A model generated the notes under the pieces. That model ran no database searches and had not been told where the DNA came from. It worked only from the letters and a program-made list of their open reading frames with translations. A stretch of DNA of 41,563 nt from Promethearchaeota archaeon. GTDB taxonomy: Archaea > Asgardarchaeota > Lokiarchaeia > Sigyniarchaeales > Promethearchaeaceae. Shown here piece by piece: positions 16,513-25,039 of the stretch. The position numbers and the translations under genes are program-made. The stretch covers positions 1 to 41,563 of the forward strand of contig JAFGBS010000022.1 in assembly GCA_016933055.1 (NCBI GenBank), in the 5' to 3' direction. Numbering within the stretch: the stretch's first letter is position 1; each line of letters begins with the position of its first letter.

Positions 16513-17733
16513 TTAATTCTCCAATTGGTTTAACTGCTCTATTATTTTTGGTAATTGGATGTAAAAGTCTTCCAAATCAGTGAATTCTTCGTAAAACGAA
16601 CTGATCTTCGGATATATTCGTTTAATTTCTTCAAAAATTGGATTTTGGGAAAGTCGTAGAGAAGTCAATTGATGCATTTTAGTAAGACCTTCAATGTCTT
16701 CAATTCTATTATTTCGTACTTCTAATGTTGTCAATGCTTTCAAATTCTTAAGAGATGGAATTGATTTAATAACATTATTATCCAGATACAATTGCTGAAG
16801 ACAAGTCAACGAATCTAAGTTTTTAATAAGACGAATTTGATTATCATTGAAAAATAACGCATTGAGTTTAGTTAAAGAATCTAAATTTCGTATGGATTTG
16901 ATATTGTTTGCACTAAGATCAAGCCATTTTAGGTTTTTAAGATGGTTTAGGCCCGATATTTTTTGAATATTATTAAGGGAAAAATTCAATTTTTCTAACT
17001 GTGAAAGATCATCTAAGCCGGAAATTATCTTTATTTCATTGAGAGATGCATCTAACTCCATTAATTTGGGGCATTGAATAAAATTGACTTCAGAAATTTG
17101 ATTATTGCTTATGTCTAATTTTTTTAACGCATCCAATGGACCGATTTCAAATCGGTTAACTATTCGGTTACTCTTTAGGTTTATCTCTTGAAGTTTCGGT
17201 AAATTTTCTATATTCGATATTGTTGTAATCTGGTTATTCTCTAAGTTAAGTATCTTAAGGTTACGGAGATCTTTTAAATCGGGAATTCTCTTAATTGCAT
17301 TGTTTGCAGCATTCAGAATAGAAATGGAAGGGAATTCTTTGACTTTATCTAGATATGTTATTTTATTGTTTGAAAGATTGAGAACTTGAAGGTTGTTCAA
17401 TTCTATGATTTTTTCTATCTTACGAATATTATTCCATTGTAAGTTGAGATCGGTTAATTGAGGTAAATTCTCAATCCCATCCACATTTTCTATCTGATTA
17501 TCATACAAATTTAATTTTACAAGATTCTCCAACTCTAAGAAACAAGGTAATTTTTGGATCTGATTCTGACTCAAATCTAATATTTGGATTTGGTTTAATA
17601 GTGATTTATCCAGTTGGAAAAGCGGATTAATATCATATAATTGCGATTTTGAGAGATTTAAAAAGACGTAATCATCTATTTGTTCAAGAAAATACTCTTT
17701 GCCGTCTATTATTACTGAGTTTAATTTACTTAT
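16513..17733 (-). CDS. SDS22-like leucine-rich-repeat protein
   Basis: About 15 tandem LRRs of roughly 22 residues with the pattern LxxLxLxxNxI (for example NLYDNQI, NLSNNKI, NLENNQI, DISNNQI, DLSANNI, YLDNNVI), forming a solenoid for protein binding, without signal peptide or membrane helix. The first standard start is a TTG at 17574, but it cuts through a repeat (ILDLSQNQI), and coding potential continues about 53 codons upstream (VIIDGKEYFLEQIDDYVFLN). That open frame reaches ATA at 17731-17733, placed 7 nt after GGCGGG. The true start is therefore likely a non-standard or mutated codon there. Residues after the last repeat form a helical cap. SDS22-like LRRs in eukaryotes are regulatory adaptors; the partner here is unknown. 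Confidence 0.88.
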   Translation of the reverse strand: MSKLNSVIIDGKEYFLEQIDDYVFLNLSKSQLYDINPLFQLDKSLLNQIQILDLSQNQIQKLPCFLELENLVKLNLYDNQIENVDGIENLPQLTDLNLQWNNIRKIEKIIELNNLQVLNLSNNKITYLDKVKEFPSISILNAANNAIKRIPDLKDLRNLKILNLENNQITTISNIENLPKLQEINLKSNRIVNRFEIGPLDALKKLDISNNQISEVNFIQCPKLMELDASLNEIKIISGLDDLSQLEKLNFSLNNIQKISGLNHLKNLKWLDLSANNIKSIRNLDSLTKLNALFFNDNQIRLIKNLDSLTCLQQLYLDNNVIKSIPSLKNLKALTTLEVRNNRIEDIEGLTKMHQLTSLRLSQNPIFEEIKRIYPKISSFYEEFTDLEDFYIQLPKIIEQLNQLEN

Positions 17734-17909
17734 GATTTTTCCCGCCTTTTAAAATGAATTTGAATGAAATTTTAATAACCATCTCTAAGAAGTTACACTT
17801 CGCTATTATGAATAAAATAATTAGAATTATTCCTTATTGGTTTAAGATTCAAACGTAATAATATCAAAATTTGTGGGTCAATGATTTCAATAATCGTATA
17901 TCAGATGAT

Positions 17910-19151
17910 TTAATTTGCAATAATATCGTCGTCATGATCAAGATTTTTTGGAAATATCTTCTTTTTTCTACCTTGCTTTTTTATTTCAATTAAGTCAAGT
18001 TCCTTTAATTTCTCGATATGATAAGCAATCGTTTTTCGATTAACTTCTAATTTTTCGGTGATTTTATTATTCCACATCCCGGGATCTTCATTAATCATTT
18101 GTAAAATTCTAAATGTTAATTCGCTTTTTTGAAGCTTTAATTCTATATTCGAAATGGGATTTTTTTGATAATACGGAAAATATACAAGGAAATGCGCCAC
18201 ACGTTCTTTTTTGATGATTTTATAACTTTCCAATACATCAAGATGCCAGGCTAAATTCCCAGGAGAGAGACTAGTTTTACGTAATAATTCATTAAAGTGA
18301 ATTCCTGGTTCATTTAAAACAAGATCTATGATTTTATCTCGATTTTCATTTTCTAAAACTTCTTCTAAAGATAAATTATGTTGAGTTGATAATCCGGGGA
18401 GTAACCAATTTTTCAGTTCTCGAATATATTCTTCCTTTGAGATTACAAGGCTTATTGTAATTACAATCAGAATAAGAACACTCGTAATTACTATTAATAC
18501 CCATAAGGAAACGGGACCCGGTGGAGGAGAGGATTGAAATTCAACATTATATATGGTGATAAAATAATCCTCGTTAGCTTTAAGACCCAAAACTTCGCCC
18601 TTGATGGTCCTCGTTACATTATTCCCTTGGTCTTCAGTTGGAATGATTTGCCATGCACTAAATTCAGATTTACAATAAGCAATTGAGTAATTCTTTTCAG
18701 GATCTATACCCAGTAGAGAACTTTTTTGGAAAATTAAGGATAGATTATCAATTGTATTATTACTAACAATATGTAGCACACTGTAATAATTCGGAATGAA
18801 AGTGAGGTTTTCAATTTGGGGATCTTTAGGAATATTCGATAAAAACTCTCCTATATCGATGCTAAATGATATATTAATTTCAATTGGATCAGAATCATTA
18901 ATAATCATAGAAATTTGCCGATCAAGAATGGGAGAGAAATGTTGTATGCTAAAATTCACACTGGTGTTTGCAGTTAAACTGAACTCCTTGTTGAAATTCA
19001 CGAAATCTAAGTAAATCGACTCGTATGGTTCAATATATCCGACATATTTATTTCCAAAGATATCTATCGCTATAGTTTCATGAATTGTACAACTCAACAA
19101 AATAAAAAGAAATACACCAACCACAGCGAATGAACTTTTCTTTTTTAACAT
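17910..19151 (-). CDS. Membrane-anchored one-component regulator with two winged helices
   Basis: 413 aa. A signal-peptide-like start (about 1-28) leads to an extracellular beta-rich domain with many N-glycosylation sequons (NTS, NFS, NIS, NLT, NNT, NYS), then one membrane helix (about 214-237). Two winged helix-turn-helix domains lie on the cytoplasmic side: about 270-325 (GIHFNELLRKTSLSPGNLAW) and about 343-401 (NNKITEKLEVNRKTIAYHIE). The layout is sensor outside, DNA-binding inside, as in membrane-bound ArsR/MarR-like archaeal regulators. The secreted protein gene at 19188-19778 ends 36 bp upstream on the same strand, so they form an operon; that protein may be the ligand or target. Ligand and regulated genes are unknown. 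Confidence 0.85.
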   Translation of the reverse strand: MLKKKSSFAVVGVFLFILLSCTIHETIAIDIFGNKYVGYIEPYESIYLDFVNFNKEFSLTANTSVNFSIQHFSPILDRQISMIINDSDPIEINISFSIDIGEFLSNIPKDPQIENLTFIPNYYSVLHIVSNNTIDNLSLIFQKSSLLGIDPEKNYSIAYCKSEFSAWQIIPTEDQGNNVTRTIKGEVLGLKANEDYFITIYNVEFQSSPPPGPVSLWVLIVITSVLILIVITISLVISKEEYIRELKNWLLPGLSTQHNLSLEEVLENENRDKIIDLVLNEPGIHFNELLRKTSLSPGNLAWHLDVLESYKIIKKERVAHFLVYFPYYQKNPISNIELKLQKSELTFRILQMINEDPGMWNNKITEKLEVNRKTIAYHIEKLKELDLIEIKKQGRKKKIFPKNLDHDDDIIAN

Positions 19152-19187
19152 GTAAAATCTCTTTTAGTATTATTTAAAAAAAAAAAA

Positions 19188-19778
19188 TTATGCGGGAATT
19201 TCGCTTGGAATCTCAAAATTCAATGACACAGGAGTTAATGTTTTTTCAAGAACAACAGTATTTAATGGTTCTGGTAATGTCACCACAATGGAGATTGTAA
19301 TATCTAAATGGAAAATCCCCGTCTCGCCATTCAATTCATCAGGACCTAAGAGAACCATAATATCTTTTACTCCATCTCCTGCCAATTTGGTTGGTTCGAA
19401 GGTGAAAGATAATGAGGTACCACCAGGAGTCAATAAGTTAAATGTAATCTGTATTGACACAGGAACATCAATCTCACTATTTGCTTCTGAAGTTTTCAAG
19501 TTTCCTTGCATTTTACTTAATGCGTACTCATAAGCATTAATAGCTCGTTCATTAACTTGGGGCGGAGCATTCCATACTGCATCCCAACCATCAGGATTTG
19601 TACCCAGATCATCAGAAGAACTTGGTAAGCCCGCTGAGCTTATCATCAAACTCATATTAATTTCTGCACCATCTACGGTAAACCCATACATAAAAACTGG
19701 AATTAAGCCTACTAATGCCATACACGCGATGATTGCAGTCGATATTATTATAGCTTTTTTTGAAGTCATGATTTTCAT
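19188..19778 (-). CDS. Membrane-anchored secreted beta-rich protein
   Basis: 196 aa. The N-terminal hydrophobic segment (KAIIISTAIIACMALVGLIP) is a signal peptide or anchor. The rest is predicted extracellular and beta-rich, with repeated LTPGGTSLSFTFEP and GIFHLDITISIVVTLPEP strands, resembling DUF3712/LEA14-type immunoglobulin-like folds only loosely. Starts at 19778 and 19769 are both ATG. A minus-strand TTATAAATAG near 19823-19832 probably belongs to its promoter. It is the first gene of a two-gene operon with a membrane-anchored regulator, which suggests it is sensed by or modulates that regulator. Confidence 0.72.
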   Translation of the reverse strand: MKIMTSKKAIIISTAIIACMALVGLIPVFMYGFTVDGAEINMSLMISSAGLPSSSDDLGTNPDGWDAVWNAPPQVNERAINAYEYALSKMQGNLKTSEANSEIDVPVSIQITFNLLTPGGTSLSFTFEPTKLAGDGVKDIMVLLGPDELNGETGIFHLDITISIVVTLPEPLNTVVLEKTLTPVSLNFEIPSEIPA

Positions 19779-19955
19779 CTTTTTTGTGTTTTTTGGACTA
19801 ACACTAAATAATTTGAAGAAAATCTATTTATAATGAATTGAGGTATAATTTTTTCCCTAATTACAACCTATCCCACAATCTTTGATAACGGAAACTCGTT
19901 CTCTTGCATTTAGTCAACGGTTTAGTAAAATAACGTTAACATTATAACTTAACAT

Positions 19956-21272
19956 TCACGTTAATTTCACGTGAGCACGTGAAAGAATCTCTTGAGCCTT
20001 TTTTACATACTTTTTGATTTCTTCCTCTGAATGAAGTGGTGCATAAAAATGGAAATGAAAATGCATTTGGTTTCGGATTGTAAACACCGTGAGAACAAGA
20101 GCATTGAATGTACCTGAAACTCCTCCAAAAAAATTATGCAACTCATATTTTTGACTTTTTTCACCTTCGTGGAACTGAGAGAACAAATCTAAATTTCCAA
20201 GATTAGTAACTACAAAAGGTTGATTTCTGCTACGTAATTCTACGAATAAAGGAGATAATTTTTGGATCAAATCTTTTGGAACTACCCTTGAAAACAATTT
20301 ATAAATTTGGAATATCTGTTTACTTTCTAATCGATTATACAAATTTTTCTGAAATCTTTCTGCATTTTTCCAGAAGCTAATGGAAAAATCATATTTTGTT
20401 TTGAATATTACACCACCTGCAAAAAGTCCCACATCCCCACCGATTTTCTGCTTTAATTTTCTCCTTAAATTAACAGGAGAATTAATTATAGGAAAATCCG
20501 GAAGAAATGCAGTGCAAATCGCACTATGCAGCTTTATATTGTGGCTTTTGCAATTTTTTAAGAATAATTTCGTCTGATCTGTGTTAAAAACCCAAGAATA
20601 GGTACATAATTTCTGATTTTGATTGTTTTGAATGTCGATGACGGGTTTTTCCCGAGATGCAGAAAACAATTTAGAAAAGAATCTTCGGAACCCTACTATT
20701 ATCTTTACACCAATATAGACACAGAAAAAACGAAAACGTGTTTTTGGTAATTTACTTTGAATGTGTAGGGGCAAAATCTCATCCAATTTCTTCATAAGAG
20801 GAAGAATTTTCGGATTACGATTCGGATTAGATAGAAAATGGAATAAGTCTAAAAATAGAAATACCATTGACATTCCATCCCCGATCACATGCTGAAGAGT
20901 TAAAATTAGGTCTGTGAATTGGTCATCTTGAAGTAAAATCGCTCGGATTAAAGGTTTAGTGCAATTTTCTCCCATTTCAAATTCTTTTGTAAATTCATTC
21001 TCAACTATTCTGTACAACTGAGTAGAACTTTCTCTGTTCATTATTTTTAACGGTATAGATTCAATTTCTGGCCAAAACATGAAAGGTAGGTTCTGATTAT
21101 CAGTATATATTTGTGAACGTAATGCGGGATGCTTGGTTTGAATTTTATCCAATGCTTTTCTCAGATCATCTGGAATTATTTTACCTTTTATAGAAATTGC
21201 CATCGAAATGTTAGACGGTTGTCCCAAAGTCCACATCATATATTCTAATTCATTTAGTTTCCTCGTGTGCAT
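19956..21272 (-). CDS. Condensation-domain-fold acyltransferase-like protein
   Basis: 438 aa matching the chloramphenicol acetyltransferase/condensation superfamily (PapA, alcohol acetyltransferase and wax-ester synthase types). The active-site motif is QHVIGDG (127-133) in place of HHxxxDG: the catalytic second His (128), Asp132 and Gly133 are kept, the first His is Gln. The N-terminal LNELEYMMWTLGQPSNISMA and the later LRRKLKQKIGGDVGLFAGGV and RNQPFVVTNLGNLD segments fit the DFGWG-type and floor-loop regions. Such enzymes transfer acyl groups to alcohols or amines, often in lipid or secondary metabolism. It stands alone, without an NRPS carrier domain, and has no clear membrane helix. Activity is likely; substrates are unknown. 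Confidence 0.75.
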   Translation of the reverse strand: MHTRKLNELEYMMWTLGQPSNISMAISIKGKIIPDDLRKALDKIQTKHPALRSQIYTDNQNLPFMFWPEIESIPLKIMNRESSTQLYRIVENEFTKEFEMGENCTKPLIRAILLQDDQFTDLILTLQHVIGDGMSMVFLFLDLFHFLSNPNRNPKILPLMKKLDEILPLHIQSKLPKTRFRFFCVYIGVKIIVGFRRFFSKLFSASREKPVIDIQNNQNQKLCTYSWVFNTDQTKLFLKNCKSHNIKLHSAICTAFLPDFPIINSPVNLRRKLKQKIGGDVGLFAGGVIFKTKYDFSISFWKNAERFQKNLYNRLESKQIFQIYKLFSRVVPKDLIQKLSPLFVELRSRNQPFVVTNLGNLDLFSQFHEGEKSQKYELHNFFGGVSGTFNALVLTVFTIRNQMHFHFHFYAPLHSEEEIKKYVKKAQEILSRAHVKLT

Positions 21273-21416
21273 TTCTACATTAGGTAAATTGCCTCCATTA
21301 ATAAAAGTGTGGGGTAAAAAAATTAATGCAATCCGAATCTCTGGATATCTATACCACAGATGGCCTGAATCTTCCTTTCGGACGAATTTTTATCTGCATC
21401 TAATTTGATTTGAAAT

Positions 21417-21827
21417 TTATACCACAAAAATTAGAATCAAAAAAATAAAAAAGACGCAAATGCAACATCCGCAACCATTCTTATTTCTTGAGTTTGTAGT
21501 CTGTGATGGTGTTGGGGGAACAAATTCTATTTTCTTGCTCACTTCTACCCGTTTTTCCATTATTGCTTGATGATTTGCACGGGGACCGACTTTAGAAAAA
21601 CTACTTGCAGAATAATGTTCCTTAAAGTCTGACCAGATGAATTTCCATGCAGTATCGCACAAATGAGTGATTTTATATTCTTTTCCACAAATTTCACAGA
21701 TTTTTGAGGGTTGTTTTTTTAACAGAGCTCGGTAATCCTTGCTATTGACAAATCGTACAATATTAGAATTTTCATTTTGTTTTGCAAGTTCCGCTTTTAA
21801 TTCCGCAAGTTCTTCCTCAATTTCCAT
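21417..21827 (-). CDS. Tail-anchored zinc-finger protein with Cys-rich membrane junction
   Basis: 136 aa. An N-terminal coiled coil (EIEEELAELKAELAKQNE) precedes a zinc-finger-like CEICGKEYKITHLC (about 44-57) and a basic middle. A C-terminal membrane helix (about 118-136, CVFFIFLILIFVV) is preceded by GCGCCIC. A single helix at the very C-terminus is the layout of tail-anchored proteins, inserted after translation by GET/TRC-type factors in eukaryotes and archaea. The cysteine cluster at the membrane edge could be lipid-modified or bind metal; this is speculative. No family is recognised. Confidence 0.7.
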   Translation of the reverse strand: MEIEEELAELKAELAKQNENSNIVRFVNSKDYRALLKKQPSKICEICGKEYKITHLCDTAWKFIWSDFKEHYSASSFSKVGPRANHQAIMEKRVEVSKKIEFVPPTPSQTTNSRNKNGCGCCICVFFIFLILIFVV

Positions 21828-22179
21828 GTTTATACCTAGTATTAAAGACGTTATTCGGATTTATTTATTTTCTTTATCTTCATTTACGGAATTGATAAGT
21901 AGTTACACTGTTTGTAGAAATTCTGTTCGTTTTATTTGATAAATCTCCAATGCGATTTCATATCACTTCTATTGGTTCCCGAATTAAGCCAGATACCGCA
22001 CAAAGAGATGAACATATTAACAATTGAGATTTTTTCTAGATTTTTAAAGTCCAAATAATTAGATTTCACTTTTTAATAAAGTTTGTTCATATTTTCTGTG
22101 GTTATTTCTGGTTGTTTTGTTTTATTTTCTCTTTTCTAATCAACATAAAGAAAATTAATTTAAATAGTTAAAATCAGAA
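21828..22179. other. Divergent promoter region
   Basis: No gene is seen in this AT-rich stretch between divergent genes. TTTAAATA (22159-22166) is a good TATA-like box for the winged-helix gene on the plus strand, predicting a transcript start near 22185-22190. Confidence 0.4.
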
Positions 22180-22203
22180 ATGGTCTTAGGAGGAATGAAG
22201 ATT

Positions 22204-22899
22204 ATGCAAAATGAAATCTCCAAGCATTTGGACAATGCGTTTCAAGAAGATACAGAGAGATTTGCAAAAATCTTGGATTCTTCTCTTAAAGTTCGGATTA
22301 TGATTCTTCTAATCATCTATCCTGAATTATCTTTGACCCAATTAAGCAAGAAATTGAAAAAAGTAAAAAGTACAATTTCTAAACACATGAACGAGCTGAT
22401 TAAATTAGGATTAGCAAAAGAACGGGAACAAGATGTGGGAGCTTCTCTAAAACAAAAATTATACTCAAGCACAAGTAAATATGGATATTGGAGTAGGACA
22501 GATAAAGATCTGATTAATAAAAGTCCTACTGAAGTTTTAAGATACCTTAAAGAGGAATATAACTTGAAATTGAGGTCTTTTTCCTTCATAAAAGAAATCA
22601 CAGAACACGTATTATCCTATGTCAATGACTATTACTTGAATTTGAAAATTGAACACATTGATAATAACTTCGTGAAGAATCTCCACAATTGTAGTAGATG
22701 TGTGCCCCGTTTGAACTTTTTTACGAAGGAAGATTATATACAATATCAAAAGGAATTTTTGAAGTTCGAAAAAGAATTTATCAAAAAGATCGAAACTAAA
22801 TACCTTAATAATCCTCAGAATATTGCAAAGGAATATTTAGTTATTGATCAATTTCTTCCCATACGTGAAATACTTGATCATGTGGTTAAAAAAAAGTGA
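22204..22899 (+). CDS. ArsR-like winged-helix regulator with long helical C-terminus
   Basis: About 231 aa from the ATG at 22204. The TATA-like box at 22159-22166 and AGGAGG near 22188-22193 favour this start over the in-frame ATG at 22180. Residues about 20-90 form an ArsR/MarR-type winged helix (LKVRIMILLIIYPELSLTQL followed by VKSTISKHMNELIKLGLAKE). The remaining 140 residues are helical and charged, with a CSRC pair (LHNCSRCVPR) that could bind a metal or sense redox. It lies next to repeat copy A, 33 bp away. Target genes are unknown. Confidence 0.82.
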   Translation: MQNEISKHLDNAFQEDTERFAKILDSSLKVRIMILLIIYPELSLTQLSKKLKKVKSTISKHMNELIKLGLAKEREQDVGASLKQKLYSSTSKYGYWSRTDKDLINKSPTEVLRYLKEEYNLKLRSFSFIKEITEHVLSYVNDYYLNLKIEHIDNNFVKNLHNCSRCVPRLNFFTKEDYIQYQKEFLKFEKEFIKKIETKYLNNPQNIAKEYLVIDQFLPIREILDHVVKKK

Positions 22900-22932
22900 C
22901 CTCGAACTGATCCTTTGTGGATTTTTTTTAGT

Positions 22933-23214
22933 AAAAATTTATCCCGTGATACCCACGTTCGGGGAATAGGGGGTATATAGTTCTGTCAATTTGGTGTAAG
23001 CTCAGGTACATCATGCTACTACTATGTATTCGACATTTGGGGTAGTTACTCGTGCTATCTTCCCGCACCGAGGACCGACCTATTCTGCATCTGAACGGGT
23101 ATTAAATGGGTTTAAATTCGTAAATTGATTCGATTTTACGAGTTTGACGTTGTTTTATGATAGTATCATGTTAAAGGGATCAAATTTTAAATGGATAGAC
23201 CCGTATAGATGTTG
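22933..23214. repeat. Non-coding repeat, copy A, candidate structured RNA
   Basis: About 282 bp matching copy B (24594-24926) in the same orientation. Shared blocks are AAAAATTTATC-CGTGATA near the left end, ACGTTCGG-GAATAGGGG, ATGCTACTACTA, CGCACC-AGGACCGACCTATT, and a right-hand 64-nt block (23151-23214) with one mismatch. Inside the right part is the palindrome ATGATA-G-TATCAT. Outer arms CATCTGAACGGGT (23088-23100) and ACCCGTATAGATG (23199-23211) pair with one G-U wobble and one mismatch, enclosing a hairpin TCGTAAA/TTTACGA (23118-23124 with 23135-23141). No open frame is shared by both copies. Strand unknown. Confidence 0.75.
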
Positions 23215-23367
23215 ATTAGATGAAAAAAAATTAGTTAAGAAGATCCACTCTCATCTATCACATTTAATTTTTTCAATACACCCTCTGTCTCTTTAAAGGG
23301 ACTTCCAGTTTACTATCCCATATCTCAAATAAATTCAAAAAATAAGTAGAAAGGGAATTTTCAGCTT

Positions 23368-24555
23368 CTACGTCCTCAGTATCATTGCAATAGTTGCTTT
23401 ACAGATTTTTGCTAAAATTTCATAATCCAGGTATTTAGCTTCATCGGATTTTGTATGATAACCATCCCATCGTAAGTATGCTGTATCAGTTAGAAATAAT
23501 GCTGGAATGTCATGCTTCCAAAATGGCGTGTGGTCTGAAAGTAGTGCTGCAGGAAATACTTTTGCAATCTTTGAGAATGACATTGGTAAAAGGAATCCAA
23601 TATAAGGTAAATCGACTGATTCTTCTTTCCCAACTTTTAAAAAATCATTATACAATTTTTTTGTGTTTTTATCCCCAATAACACAAGTGAAATTTCCTGT
23701 ATGATCCTTGAATTTTGTTTTGTGTGTTCTTAATAGGAATCGAGGAATAGGCGGAAAAGGCTGAGTATGTTTACTGTTTTTAATGATTCCAACTGTATCA
23801 TAATTTATCACTGCTGAAAATTTTAATCCTAAATCCAAGGCTTTTTCGACCCATAGAGAACTACCAATAAGGCAAGCTTCTCCGAAATGAGTTTCCGTTG
23901 AATATGGTTTATATAATTCGTAAATCCCTCTATAATAATCCAATTCCTCTTTACTCATGCTATCTTTGAATTTTTTAATGAAATCTTGGAGACCTTCATG
24001 TAACGTTCTTCCTGTGTCGCGTGCATGAATCATCATTTGTACATACGTTCGATATTGCTCAATATATTTTACCTTTGTAAATTGAAAATCTTGATTGACA
24101 ATGCTGTATTTTAAATCTAATTCTCGTAGTTTTTTCCAGAAAACGGGATGTCCCTCTTCCAAAGTGAAGAAATTCGCAATCACATGTGGTGGGTTAGGGA
24201 GCTGGATCAAAATTCGGATTACCTCTAAACAAATTGCAACAGCAGTCAAATTATCATTCGCTCCGGGACAAAACTCTACCGAATCATAGTGGGAACAAAT
24301 GCAGAATGCAGGTTGAGATTCATCTCCAATATGTGCTTCGATGTTTTCAAAAGTCTCAGGAACCCCATCTAAAATAAACCCATGCGTCACCACTCGGGCA
24401 CCATATTTAGCAAGTTCATCTCTGATATACGACGCTGCTTCATTCAGTTTATCCATGGTGTCCAATGGAAATCTTGGACCTTCTAAAATTCTTATATGCT
24501 GATAAATTCGTTCCTTATCAATTTGATCAAGTAATTCGTGAAATTTCTCCGTCAT
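23368..24555 (-). CDS. M28-family zinc peptidase
   Basis: 395 aa M28 (aminopeptidase Y/S-like) metallopeptidase. Likely metal and catalytic residues: H89-x-D91 (CSHYDS), D101 in PGANDN, the E133-E134 pair in TLEEGHP, D253 in NYDTVG and H367 in GYHTKSD. SDHTPFW (340-346) is also typical. The spacing between EE and D253 is longer than usual (about 120 residues), so a helical insertion (HARDTGRTLHEGLQDFIKKF) probably shapes the pocket. No signal peptide, so it is cytoplasmic. A minus-strand TATA box sits 26 bp before the ATG and no SD site is present. It lies between the two repeat copies. Confidence 0.92.
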   Translation of the reverse strand: MTEKFHELLDQIDKERIYQHIRILEGPRFPLDTMDKLNEAASYIRDELAKYGARVVTHGFILDGVPETFENIEAHIGDESQPAFCICSHYDSVEFCPGANDNLTAVAICLEVIRILIQLPNPPHVIANFFTLEEGHPVFWKKLRELDLKYSIVNQDFQFTKVKYIEQYRTYVQMMIHARDTGRTLHEGLQDFIKKFKDSMSKEELDYYRGIYELYKPYSTETHFGEACLIGSSLWVEKALDLGLKFSAVINYDTVGIIKNSKHTQPFPPIPRFLLRTHKTKFKDHTGNFTCVIGDKNTKKLYNDFLKVGKEESVDLPYIGFLLPMSFSKIAKVFPAALLSDHTPFWKHDIPALFLTDTAYLRWDGYHTKSDEAKYLDYEILAKICKATIAMILRT

Positions 24556-24577
24556 ACTTGAGAAATGATTTAACCAA

Positions 24578-24585
24578 TATAAAAA
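24578..24585 (-). promoter_or_regulatory. TATA box of the M28 peptidase gene
   Basis: TTTTTATA on the minus strand, centred about 26 bp before the ATG at 24555, which predicts a leaderless message. Because it lies between the gene and repeat copy B, copy B is not part of this transcript's leader. Confidence 0.5.
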
Positions 24586-24593
24586 TCCCTAGG

Positions 24594-24926
24594 AAAAATT
24601 TATCTCGTGATATCCAAAAATATTACGTTCGGTGAATAGGGGATATATAGTAAGAAGTTCTGTCCATTTGGAGGGAGGTTTGATTCATATTATACATATA
24701 TGTGCCTCATGCTACTACTACGCATTCGGCTTTTGACCTATCCGAGGTAGGTGTTTATTCCTACGCCCACGTTCCCGCACCAAGGACCGACCTATTTTAC
24801 ATCTATACGGGCATTAAATAGGCTTAAATTCGTAAATTGATTCCAATTTATATATTTGATGGTGTTTTATGATAGTATCATGGTAAAGGGATCAAATTTT
24901 AAATGGATAGACCCGTATAGATGTTG
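24594..24926. repeat. Non-coding repeat, copy B, candidate structured RNA
   Basis: About 333 bp, same orientation as copy A (22933-23214), longer through insertions near 24617, 24651 and 24675-24705. It has a perfect 13-bp outer stem ACATCTATACGGG (24799-24811) with CCCGTATAGATGT (24912-24924). Inside, a 7-bp hairpin TAAATTG/CAATTTA (24833-24839 with 24844-24850) occupies the place of the copy A hairpin but uses different pairs. The internal palindrome ATGATA-G-TATCAT is kept, and GTAGG/CCTAC arms occur near 24747-24765. If read on the plus strand it lies about 110 nt upstream of a TM2 gene. The rest of 24556-25039 holds the M28 and TM2 promoters. Confidence 0.75.
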
Positions 24927-25039
24927 TTAAGATAAAAGATGGACCCCTTAATCTTATTGAGATAAATTTTATGTATACTTATTAATGGTACTCCATGAGT
25001 AAATAAAAGAAAAAATAACTTAAATATGGGAAAAAAACT

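Noticed and set aside
22920..23100. Possible tRNA or other known RNA inside the repeat
   Set aside because: No T-loop (GGTTCRANNCC), anticodon arm or CCA end, and no pattern of RNase P, SRP or C/D-box RNA was found by eye.
22933..24926. Repeat pair as ends of an insertion sequence or transposon
   Set aside because: The gene between is a peptidase, not a transposase. The copies are direct, diverged and internally structured, without terminal inverted ends or clear target duplications.
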